From NCBI RefSeq assembly GCF_040115645.1, contig NC_089552.1:3410001-3474000 (forward strand): a stretch of 64,000 bases of DNA, in the 5' to 3' direction. The stretch comes from Euwallacea fornicatus (Eukaryota; Arthropoda; Insecta; Coleoptera; Curculionidae). The translations under genes and the position numbers were made by a program. This document shows positions 12,333 to 24,000 of the stretch, piece by piece (position 1 is the first letter of the stretch; each line of letters starts with the position of its first letter). The notes below the pieces were generated by a model that did not search any database, was not told where the DNA came from, and was given only the letters and a program-made list of their open reading frames with translations.

Positions 12333-14766
12333 TTCGGGTAATGTTATAGCTTAAAAATAGTTGTCAAATTCCTGCAAAGAAATCTTATTATACGTAACGA
12401 TTAAGTGCGCGTTAGATGGTCTGCGAAAGTAGATGTGGCCATGCAAAGTGTTTGCCAAAGACATTTATACACAATTCCATAATGTACAATTTCAATTTGA
12501 GGCTGTCGTTGCTGCTCTGAATGTAGGAAATGAGGACATATTCAGTTTGGTTAGCTGAAGAAAGTGTTTCAGGAAATGTAATAATATAAGACGAAAACTA
12601 CAGGACAGGGGCTCTTTCTGCACATAGTATATAAATTAAATTTTTTTCGATGAAAATCTATGTAAGACAATCACGAGCCACTCACAGCTTCCATTCATGC
12701 AAAAGATCCGAGAAACGTCCTGAAACTGCGGTTTGCACTAGAAATGGTGGGAGAAAATCTGAGCCCAATTTCTGCGCCATAGAGACGATCCGAATTTTTT
12801 TCCACGAAGGGTTGCGCAGGTAGCCTCGGACGTTTTGAGCATTCTATTCCATTCAAGAATCGGAATTTCGTCAGAAAGAGGTGAGGGACATAATGAAAAA
12901 GAGGAGTCACAGTTGTTGTTATTTAAGGTTTACACACATTCATGGACAGTGGACAATTAATGCGTTATTTTCGCCACATGTGGGCGAGAATATCGTAGCC
13001 GCGAACGTTCATAGATTCGCAATCGGCGGTTTGTTTGCACAATTTTATTGCACATTTTTTCATAATTTTTATGTCGTAATCAGTAATAGTTTTGGCAGTA
13101 ATTTAAAATAAATTTCAATTATCATATGCTCGTGTACGGTTCCGTTAAATTTTATTCGGGTTTTATATACATATATAATTCTTTTAGAAAAACGAAGTTT
13201 AATGTAAGTTTGAAATCTTTAGCGTTTGTGCAGAAGTAGGTACAATGATTGTGGGACAAATAATAAAATTAGAAAACTGGAATATGCAAACAAGTCTACT
13301 TTGCGGCCATTCCATTAGCTGCAAATGATTACTGCGGAGAGCTAGAGAATGAAATTCAGCATAAATAGCAATAAAATAAAGCATTAAATTGAATAATTAG
13401 GCAAAAAATTAATTTGATGTGGAGTAATTGGAGAAAAAAGTGCGTAAGTGACTAAAATCACCTGCAAGCACTCAGCAAATGCGAAAGTGCGCCTGCTTCA
13501 TCAGCCTCTTTTCTCCAACTAAATTTGAAGAGGAAAATTGTGAATTATGCATAACTTTGATCCATCTTTCTTATCTATTCAAGTTAGCATTAAAATTATC
13601 TTAATATTAGGAGAACTAAGAGTTCTCTGAGCGACTGTATCGGGAGGAATCCCCACTCTCAGCAACACCACGCTCTGGGTTTTTACATACATCATATTTG
13701 TGTATAAAAAATTTGCCCTTAAACGTGCAAATGAAAGTATAAACGCCCTTTACATTGCTGAAATACTTGCCGAGATTGGTCGTGTTCATGTTGAAAGTTT
13801 GAGGAAAAAGAAACATATTCGCACCTTTAAATAAGGTAACAGTGGCAAAGAATTCATTAATTTTCTGTTGATCATTAATGCAACAAGCTTTTTTCCCGAA
13901 CAAGTGCAAAAACCGAACGCTGGAGAATTTTAGCAGAAAATCCAGATTCACTCTGAATATTTTGGGTGAACGATACGGCGCGACGACGAATGATGATCAA
14001 CCAAGGATGAACTAGCATCGAACTACTGTCAATCTCACATCAGTAGATCCTACACGGAAAATCGCAAATTTTCGGTTCGATCATGAAGTTAGTCCAGGTC
14101 ACATGCACGGATTGGGTGCATGCGGATTAGCTGCATAATATAAATAACGCATAATTGCATTTTCGAGGAAGTTATTAACAATAAGCCAACCAAATGATCG
14201 ACGTCAATGGCGTAATGACGCCCTTAACCGGCGAAAGTAATTACATTTTTAATGGGTTCATTAACATTGTTCGTCTAACCGATCGTCTGACCAGCAAATT
14301 CCCGACAAATTGTTCGATCGCCTTTGCCAATTTCAGTCGGAGAGGTCAATTTGTAAAACGGTCTCGTTGGACACGACAATAAATCATCTTTTTTAAAAAA
14401 CACGTTCACTTTGTTATGAAAATATTCGCCAATGGCGATCGAACGTCTTTGGCAAGGTCAACTTTGCGATAAAACGTGGAATTCCATGATTAGTAACCCT
14501 GTGAAACTGAAAGGCTTTGGGTTCAATCTGGTTCCCCCGCACTGGTGAAAGTTTCACATCGCCGCAACTAATTTCAAATTACGACATTGTTGTACGTAGT
14601 GCAACAATTCTCACACTTCACCAATGATCCAATCATCAAAACACTTATAAAAAGAAGTCCCAGTTTCTAAATATAAAGCAACATTCCCACGGTGCATAGA
14701 CAAACAAAAGAGGCGCAGAAACGTGGAATAATGACATTTAAAGAGTTAATGACTTCCTCCAGCCAA

Positions 14767-14820
14767 CGTCTGGGTCATTATCACTGGCACTGGGTCAATG
14801 AGAGCTAAATCAGGAAGACG
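14767..14820 (+). repeat. 54 bp dispersed repeat, copy 2
   Basis: Direct-orientation partner of 12279-12332 about 2.5 kb away, with roughly six differences by eye. Confidence 0.75.
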
Positions 14821-16559
14821 CGCGTGCCGACATGGCAGTTTTGAAGCAAAGAGATTGTCATTAATTGAATGCGTTCGTAGAAATTTTGCTTCGATTTCTT
14901 TCAATCGTGCTGAAGCTGAAACACGATTGATGGGCGGCTGTTTTCCTTGTATTTCCGTTCATGGAAGGCTGTCGCTAAATGTAGACCATTTTTTAGGAAT
15001 AAACGGATGCAAATAAACCGTGAATCCTCAGATCTATAAATATTCATGGGTACAATGTTTGCACCCACACAAAGCAGAAATAGAATGGCATAGAGATGCC
15101 CATGAGAGTGCCAAAAATCGAATACACACAGCACAGCAACATTGGAAATTTCAAATTTGCTTTCTTCTCAGCCAATTCCCAGCTTCCTGGTTGATATCAA
15201 ATTTCAGGTAATTTTTCCCGCTGCGAAGCCTTAGTCACCACCATTGTCCATATTCTTTTAATGCAAATATGCAAATGATCCTCATGGATGCTGCTTGCTT
15301 AATGGCTAATCAAGATAATTATTATTACGGCTTACGGTACCTGAATGAGAAAGGATTGAGCTAAGATTTATGATTTTATTAGATCTTTACTGTTTATTGT
15401 CCCATAAAGATGAGGCTGAGTAAATAATAAAAAAAAGTATTTGACTGTAATGCAATGACCGGCCTTAATGCAGGGGGAATGCATATTTATTGTTGAATTG
15501 AGACACTTAAGTCTCATTCAAATTTGCAACGACCAAGATTGAGAAATTGGGTAAAAAATTGTTCCTGAAATTTCTCTGAATGGCAGGAAATCTGTAGCTG
15601 ATACAGTTAGCCCGAACTTAATTAAATTTAAATTTTTAAATTGTGATTAACACCTGAAGGTCGCTACGCCTATGTCCGCAAACTTATGGTTAGCGCCACT
15701 TTTATTGAATGGTACGTGCCGACCCTGTGTATGGACACGACTCATTAAGTAGAATCGTCTTAAAATAATAATTATGTTAGAATGAAGTTGCTTGAACACC
15801 ATTCGTCGTGGGTGTTCCCACGGATTGTTCCTATAACGTTTATATTTATTTGATGTAAAGAGCAATAATTGCCAGATCTAGCAGCGAGGAAAAGCTAAGA
15901 AGCTTAACCTTGGAACATTCTTATAAAAGAAACTCAGCGAAATGTTCGCGGGTTATGGTGCTATAAGATAGAGACAGAGATGTAGGCTGTATATAATTTT
16001 AAACATATTGGGTGGCTCAAAAAAGTAAATTAGGATTCTACTTTTTTGTTTTAAATGGAATCATCTGTGTATTTTTGCATTTTTGCAGTTCCACGTCCAG
16101 ACATGCATATGTCCTACTTTCATCGTATAAGTTCTGTATTGACTTCATTAATCCATCTCTATGAGGTCTTGAGATAACTGCCGTTACATGAAATCTGTGA
16201 CGCCCAGTATCAATTGAAACTGAAATAAAAAATTGATCGCTTCCACCGTGTATTATAGAAAGATTAAATTCGGATAAGTATGGATTTATTGCTTTCTGTT
16301 TTATTTCCCAAAATAACTTAGGCATATCGTGACCAAAAATATATGCAATTTTTTTTGACATATTATGCATATTTAAGAGCATCTTGGTTGCTGGCTTTTT
16401 GAATGATTTGCATACACGAACCTTTATATAACAGGCACTTTACATATATATAGCGAACAATTTACGATTCCCCCGTGGGGATCCGTTTTTATGGAGATTT
16501 CATTGAAGAATTTTTCTCAAAAGCACAAAGTAAATTTTGAAAAAAATCAGCCAAGAAAT

Positions 16560-16830
16560 TCCTTATCTATAAACTAGCAACTTCAAGTGACTTCACAAAA
16601 ATAATCCGTAGGATTCATATCGGGTCAACTTAAAGGCCGTGCAATCTCAACTGTTCGGCCTGTTGTAGGGCCTCCTGGCGTAGTACGTGTTGTCTTTTTG
16701 AAACTTCACAGAATGAATATTGATAAAAGTTTGGATATATGAAGACATCCGATGGAGAAACCACGCTTGATACATTCGTCTTACAGCTTGAGCATTACCG
16801 TCGACGTTTCCGTGAACATTGGTGACGCTT
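16560..16830 (-). pseudogene. Relic of a DUF4817/DDE transposase
   Basis: Three recognisable pieces occur in order on the minus strand, in shifting frames. The first is a DUF4817-like helix-turn-helix segment (GNAQAVRRMYQAWFLHR...INIH, about 16760-16825). The second is the second-Asp motif FQKDNTYYARR (about 16690-16705). The third is PDMNPTDYF, the third-Asp motif (about 16598-16626), preceded by a stop. The segment between the DNA-binding piece and FQKDN is far too short, so the copy has a large internal deletion as well as frameshifts. Sequence at 17098-17150 resembles the 3' part of the related relic at 39.1-39.7 kb in inverted placement, which suggests that the family has long terminal inverted repeats. 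Confidence 0.7.
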
Positions 16831-17813
16831 TGATAAATTGGCCCACTTTAAAAATTCAGGCTTTCACAAGTACTGTCAGCTTTTCAGAAAGCGCTAGCAA
16901 TAAATTTAACGATTTTGCTGGAAATTGTAACATATGCATTATTTCCCGAGGGTGTTGACTTTGCGTCTATTATTTTGTTGGGCTCTACCACTCTCAAGGT
17001 AAACTACAGAGTATATTTCGTTGCTGTGAGCATAAAAATTCAAAATTGTTCGTTTAGCAATGGCAAGCTATGAATTACAAAAAACAGTTATTTAAATCCA
17101 GGTATATCACAGCATGCGACGCCCTCTATCGGCAAACGCAAAAGTTAGTATACATACTTACCTAACACCTCGTAAAAACGAGAGCTTTTAATGTGCATCT
17201 CAAGACTCCAAAGTTCCTTCCAAGGGGGCATTTACCTGGGATTTTCTAGACGATCCAGAAAAAGCCACTGTGAGGGGGAGAGGGTGCAGTACTTTTTTCT
17301 TAATTTTTTACTGCATTACATAAGTTAAACCGAGTCTCATGATTTACAATAAGCCTTCAAATGCCAATGTGGGGTATCGCTCAGCGAGTGGGCTTTGCGA
17401 TCTGCATGATAGTTAGGCTGAGTTGAAATTGTCACCCCAAAATGGCAATGAAGTATCGCTTTAATGGTACCAGAAACATTTTAGCCGTCCTACATAGAAC
17501 AGGAAGGTATTTCCAATGCAGACATATCGAGTTACATGTCATTATCCACTTCCAAACGGATGACTTTGTGACAAGCTTATTTTCCGACCCATTAGCGCTG
17601 CTAAGCTGTTATGTCAGCAAACCTAACGGTAAATGCATTATAATATTAACGTACCTCAAGGTGAAAGTTTATTATTAACTCTATAATAAACCAGCATAGA
17701 CATACAGGGTATTATTTAAGTGTGTGGCCAAATTTCAAGAAGTGATTCTTTTGGTGAATCGAAAACGACAAATTTGTATAAACATAGATCCGGTAATGCT
17801 TCGTTTTTTCAAT
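16831..17813. other. Repeat-derived stretch without genes
   Basis: Contains the 17098-17150 repeat shared with 39.64 kb and a TACAGGGT end at 17703-17710. No gene is seen. Confidence 0.4.
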
Positions 17814-18805
17814 ATACAGGGTGGAAAACTTGTTTTATCATTTTGTACTAAAAACTCTTAAATAACGAAAAGACGCTGACCAATCTGACGTTGAATCTTG
17901 GTAACAGTTTTTAATGTAGCACAAAGGAAATTTTTAAGCTTAAAATCGTTCGTCTCATTTTGTCAGAGGCGCACACGAAGGATTTTTAGGAGATTTAAGG
18001 AAAACAAAACAAGAAAAACGCTTTGTTAAAACAACACTTAAACAAATGGTTTTTTAAGTAAAGAAACATTTAATAACAGCAAATATGAATTTTCTCCAAC
18101 CAACTACTATACCAAAGCACCAACGTGACAAGAATAATGCAAAGAATTCTGGACATGCAAACGAAATGAAAGGACAATCCTGACAATGGGGCAATAGTAA
18201 CCCTACTATGTCTGACAAGACAAACAAGACAGCCAAATCTCCAATTCCCCAATACAACCCTGATAGAGCACTACAGCCTGTAAATGTAAATAGTGCAACT
18301 GATTCAAAATATTTCTGTTCTTTCTTCTTTTCTCTCTTGGACAGTATGAAACACTAAGTTTAGTAATTTGTATCATGGGCAGAAAGAAAAAATATATATT
18401 TCAATTTTAATAATTATGGCTTAAAATACGTCTCATATCTAAGGTTTGGTATGAATTTCGATTTACTCCAGTTTAAACTTCCTTCAAAACAAAGTTTTTA
18501 AAATTGCATGATTTTTTTTTAAACTTAATTATTTCGAAATCCTTAAAATTTAGGACAAGTAAACCTTAATGAAACTTACATTAATTTTTCTCAAAAAACC
18601 TAAAACGATATTAATATATGGGGTGTCCTATTTAAAAAAACATAACTTTGATATTTTTCACTTATTTAGAACACCCTGTATATAACGAAAACAATTTTAG
18701 AATGTACCCATAATCGAGTTCTATATAACGCAAAAAAAAGAAATTCAAAATATTAAATCGTTTAGCCGTAATCTTCCGAGACCGCAATAAATGACCACCC
18801 TGTAT
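17814..18805. mobile_element. MITE-like element with TATACAGGGTGG ends
   Basis: The left end TATACAGGGTGG (17814-17825) is matched by CCACCCTGTATA (18794-18805) at the right, giving a non-coding unit of about 990 bp with 12 bp inverted ends. No transposase coding is visible inside. A second, 66 bp miniature (TATGGGGTGT...ACACCCTGTATA, about 18617-18682) sits within it, which suggests nested insertion. Another ACAGGGTGTT end occurs just outside at about 18919. Confidence 0.5.
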
Positions 18806-20789
18806 ATATGAATTTTGAACAAAATCGATCAAATCGTTATTATGAAAAAAAAACGACTTATAAAAAAAGTTAGATATCCTGTGTCATGAAAACGCAGCAT
18901 TACTGAATCTACGTCAATACAGGGTGTTGAAAAAAAGTAGGCCAATCCGTTAGCCACATATCCCCTGAGGGAAAAAAATTATGATTTTTATTATCCCATT
19001 TTACATTTTGGTGTCCCGTGCTCGGTATATAGGGTGCAAAAGTGGAAACTGATAATGTTTTTGTTTAATAAGTCGAGTATTTCTGGAGGAATTAATTCCC
19101 CAGTTGGTAAACATATTTGGCTTAAGAAGCCTCGTATTATAGAAAAAGAAATCTATTTTAATTGAGAGTTAACAAAAATAAGGGGTTAAATACATCCCCC
19201 CCCTTGAACTTGTTTGGCTTCCAACTGTTGGCTTCCGATTAAGATTTATTTAAAACACCATTCATTTTTCACAATTTTTTCTCTCTATCAAAAGTTTGAT
19301 GATGAATTCTTTCAGAGAAAAATCGGAAAAAGCTTTTTTATTTTTACTTTTTTATTATTTAATTACTCTTTATTGCGTTGAACACGAATGCTGAACAGCA
19401 CATATGTTGTTAAATTTTGAAAGGATCAGATTGAGGTGCGTCAAAGCGGCACCTCTTGAAATGTGGCCACGGTCTTAAATCACATTCCGTATCGTTAGTT
19501 AGTTTTTAAAGCGTCGATGGGTTAAGACGTTTACCAAACACAGGCCCTGGTCGTTGATTTAAAAGCTGAATCTCAACGTCGATACATAATCCTTCGTTTT
19601 CTAGTGTCATTAAAGCGAAACTGTTAATGTAATCGCCTAGTGATCCAGCCATCGATTTGTTTTGATAGAAAACATGAAACAAGTGGGTGCATGTACGGCT
19701 TGGAGTTGTCTTTCGTTTGATGCTAATCCGATGACGAAATGGCAATTGTATAAATTTAGATCGGTCCAGATCCGTTGATTTCATTCGCGAAAAAAAAACA
19801 CACACAAATAGATAGACGCCGATTTAGAGTTTGAGTCATGTCAATGTGTTTGAACTACAAATAAAGTTGTTGAATGTTTCGATTTACTTTCACGAATCCA
19901 GATCGCTCCACTAGTCAGAGAGAAACATCAAGTGGAATTGACTTATAATAAGTTCCTCAAAAAACTTATTTAGAATCGGTTCGGTTAGAACAGGTGTGTG
20001 TTCGAAATGGCCCTGGAAGTGCTTTTATTTAAGATTTCCCATTGCAGAGCCATTTCCTCGTAACGTTTTAATTTGTTAAAGAGTCAGTATTACATTAAGT
20101 TATTCACATATGCTAATCTTTTTTTTATCTATTCAATCGCTTTTAAATGCTAATCGAACAGCTGGTTGACTTGCTAAATCAATTCATCAATCACCAATCA
20201 ATCAATCATCATCAACTCAATCACCGTAGCTCGGAGCATCATCATTATTGTCTTTCAAATTATCTCCTAGGCTTACAGCAATACTATAAAATACAGCTGT
20301 TGCATAAGTTATGGCAGTCCAATTTTGCGAGCAAAACTTTCCTTTTCCAAACTCCAAAAACCCGTTCCACTATACTTCCCGTTCTTTCACGCAGGTAGTG
20401 TGGTTGGGTCGCTAAGGTCAAACGATACATAATGCATTGTCCCCGAGTAGTAGTAAACCCAAGTTTTTTTACCAACACACCGTTTTAAATAATAGCAATA
20501 ATTAGTAGCTGGTATTGTGCTATGCGGACACATGTTAATTCGCCTTCATTTTCCTATCTACCTATTGTCGTGGTTGTATGCACAACTTTTGTTTAGTTTT
20601 CAATAAGTTTATTCGGTTAGATTTGATTTGTGCATGGAAAAAATGTTTTAATGAATGATTGACTCATTCTGAATCCCCCAAGCAGTCACCATTATCACAT
20701 CAAATTATTTTTCCATGTAGTAAGTGCCCATGAATGCAAATGAGCAATAAATTCAAATTATCGTTTTAATTACCAGAACTACGACTCAC
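18806..20789. other. Gene-poor stretch
   Basis: Holds a minus-strand ATG open frame (19509-19781) of about 90 codons that meets a GTAAAC donor-like site. It has no recognised family and no supporting neighbours, so I do not call it a gene. Confidence 0.35.
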
Positions 20790-21058
20790 CTTTCTGCTTA
20801 TTGGCGCTCCTTTCGTCTTCGATTTCTTGGATCTTCGATGTCTGGTAATACGAGGTGTAAATGGTGGTGGTTGTTTTAACGTGGCGGTCGAAGTCAGTTG
20901 TTTGGTTGTCAAAACCGTCAAGACGATGGCGTCTGGCGAAAGCGCCTTGACTGAATTGTATCCAGACGGTGGCGACGACTGCGCACAAGAAAATTATTGC
21001 ACCGAGAGCGACTGCTGACATACATCGTCTTCTGGACATGACGGACACGTGTAAGACG
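20790..21058 (-). CDS. Exon encoding the N-terminus of an unassigned membrane-anchored protein
   Basis: A 269 bp exon is bounded by a strong acceptor (TTATTTTCAG just above 21058 on the minus strand) and a strong donor (AAAG/GTGAGT at 20790). The first ATG is at 21039, giving 83 codons and ending in phase 1. The peptide starts MSRRRC, has a hydrophobic segment of about 20 residues (AVALGAIIFLCAVVATVWI, about residues 9-27), and continues with a polar region holding one N-glycosylation sequon (NQT) and a run of threonines and tyrosines. Arginines before the hydrophobic stretch fit a type II signal anchor with the N-terminus in the cytosol. An uncleaved or cleaved signal peptide is the alternative. 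I do not recognise the family. Following exons should lie at lower coordinates behind a long intron. None could be joined with confidence. Confidence 0.5.
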
Positions 21059-21061
21059 CTG

Positions 21062-24000
21062 AAAATAAATTTGAAGATCAGTTGATATTGAAGAAGCTAC
21101 GATGGGTCGACATGAACACGATATGGACACACAAATGGTAAACTCCTGGACAAAAAGTGGTCTGACCTCTATAATATGCCACAACTATTACGGTGAATTA
21201 CTTCTAAATATCGCTTGTCCTATTTTAGTGATTTTTGTATTAAATCGGACGTACATTATTTATGAAACACATCATATCGTTACATTTTCAGGAAGAGTCC
21301 ACTATCGGTGCACTCTGAGCGAGCTAAACATGCCATATTTTTCGTAAATTTGAAGTCCCTTAAGGATTATTGTAATGTTTAATTTTTTTTTTCGTTATTT
21401 CGATATCTACGATCATAAAGGAGTTATGGATTATTGGACAAAATTATCGTCAGTTTTTTCTCCTAAGTTTTTTTTATTTACTGCAGGTGGGCTGTGAATT
21501 TGGGAATAATGGACCGGAAATAACAGGCGTTGGTTGCGCCTACTTCAAATTACTTTTTTCAACAGAAAAATTAGGGAAAAATTTTCTTCTTATCATAATA
21601 AATCCCTTGACAATATTCGCGTTATATCTCAAAGGGCCTTCAAGATCATTTGATAAAAATGAGCACGAAGAGACACAAAACAACAAGCGGCGCTCCGAAA
21701 GCTTCTTTAGTTTTCGAGATACGTGGTCACAAATGCAGTGCCGCCCTAAACTGTCCCTCCTCGTTGACTTTTTAACCAATTATTATTTTTTTAAACTCGA
21801 AAGCAGCATTAAATGGAACAAAAAATGCAATTTTTTTAGGTATTTTTTTAATATTGCTTACGTCACTGGCAGCACAAAATAGTCAATTTAAAAAAATTGA
21901 AATATGTGTCACCTGACACCTCAAATTAAAGGTCTTTCGCACCTATATTCAATGGTGTATTGCGATTCAAAATCTATTGATTTGTTTTTGAGAAAAATAG
22001 GCATACATTTGGTAAAAATTGCAATATAAGCTCAGTAACAGGATACGTAAACAAAAAAAATTGCTTGATGATAAGAAATTGATTTGTTTTCAATTTTGTG
22101 TTCAAGAACAGTGTGGTTATTTTTATTTGCCTTGTTATTGCTTTTGAAGGTCATTTTCTTTCATCGTTAAGCACCATTTAAAAAATAGCCAAACGTTAAA
22201 AGATAGTATTTTTTGTCCTTTTTAATGTTGCTTCGTCATTTAAAGAAAATACCAATTTGTTAAAGTTAACGGGGGAGAGGGAGCACCATTTAGAGCCGCA
22301 CGGTACACTCACTATCGATTTTTACGGGGCTTCTAAGTAAAGATGCCTCAAACTACACTTATAAAACTCTTAACCCTCAAATGAAGGTTTGTAGGGATTA
22401 CAACATTTTTTCACGACTTTCCGCATGTCCAGCTAAGCCAAAAATACTACTTTCATGGAACACTGTGTATCATGTCACGCTTAACTCTACATTGTTGCAA
22501 TGCATGTGGGGGGGCTTAAAGCCATGTAGCTTATTTAAGCCGAACAATAGGGCATTAAGAGATAATGTGGATAATATTTCGGCATTTTGTCTTGGAGACA
22601 AGGACAGTACTGTATTAGTGGCCATATACATAACCAAGAGGGTATTAAGCATGTAAATGCAGACGAAGTATGATGTTTTTCTCGTGATTGCTTATGAATT
22701 CCCAAGAATTTGTTACTCTTCTTTTTTTTTATCGAAAGAAGTGTTTTTCAATAAAACCATGGAAGCGATGATAAATAAAATGGCAACAATAATCATAAGA
22801 AACCTTAACCTACTTTAGTAATCAAATATACTATTTATTAATAACTCGATAGTGTCAATACTATAATCAATTACTGTGCTATTACATGAATGTAAAAGAC
22901 CACTTTTACCTTCAGATTTCTTCCACTATAACAAATGTTTCACCATTAACAAAACATACAGTTTTGAAGTTCTTATTTTGATGTTCTTGTCGCTAGGAGA
23001 AGAGTCCAAATCCAAGAACATTATTTGCTTTCACTTGATGGGGGACAACAGCTCAATGTGGAGGAATTTGTCCGAGCCAATAAATCTGGAAAAAAAACGG
23101 CATTTTAGCTTTTGCTAAAAGGTTTAAAATCGGGTTAGATCCAATTTAACTGCCGGATTAATCCGCGTAGTGAACCTATTTCAGAGCCGCCAATTTGCTT
23201 TTCATCTTATAGCTCTAAGAACATTAAGGGAGATTAGTTTATTGTAAAATAATACGATTTAATGCTTTAATTGTTGATCTGTGTTAATTCTTTAAGTAGC
23301 CATAAATCACCATTGAATCAGCTCAGGATTACTTACTTGAAATAATCTGTTGATTGCTGCTAGCAATTAGTGTGTAATTTGTACCTCTCACGAAGTCCTC
23401 CACCTCAGTCCACGTACATCATATAATAATTTGCCTACATACAGGGCGTGCAGATATTGATTTTAATTTTTAACCCAAACAAATTCAGAAATTGGCTTCG
23501 CTTTGACAAACTTACATTAGTTGAGTAACTAAAGAATTAGTGATCGTTTTTGGGTAAATGAACCAGCACCAGCTTCTTGAAATCTCGATTAGGTTTCTAT
23601 TGGCATTTTATCAAATTTAACTTTGTATTTTTAAATAGGAAGACGGCAAAGAAATCCCGAGATCTTCGCAAGAAGTTTTGTTGTTTGCAAAGATCTCCAA
23701 ATGTCTGGGGTACTAAACGTTGCTAAAAGTTCATTAATAAAACAATTAAACTTGATAAAACGACAATTGAAATCAAATCGGGATTTCAAGAATTCGGGCA
23801 CCGAACCCAAATCCGCCAGTGGCGGCGTTGTTTTTACATAATCGCCCGGTAGACGTGATAACCATCATATCTTTAAGGTTCCCACCGTCATCGCTGACGC
23901 TGATGTAAAGTCGCTGACTGAAGCTTATCTGCTAAATTTGTCTCATAAAATTAGCATCGGAAGGCTCGTAAAATCGAAACTTCGATAAAACTAATAATCA

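Larger units (their letters stand above)
11099..16559. other. Gene-poor stretch
   Basis: Several open frames of 70-110 codons occur on the minus strand (for example 11544-11879 and 13616-13951). None has a recognisable motif. The one clear structure is a 54 bp direct repeat (12279-12332 and 14767-14820). Confidence 0.4.

Noticed and set aside
13616..13951. C1q/TNF-like exon (GVYTFICTFKG resembles a beta-strand motif)
   Set aside because: The resemblance is confined to a few residues, and the rest does not follow either fold's conserved positions.
21487..21882. 131-codon plus-strand gene
   Set aside because: Repeat-like sequence, no splice sites, biased toward lysine, asparagine and phenylalanine as expected of AT-rich chance frames.
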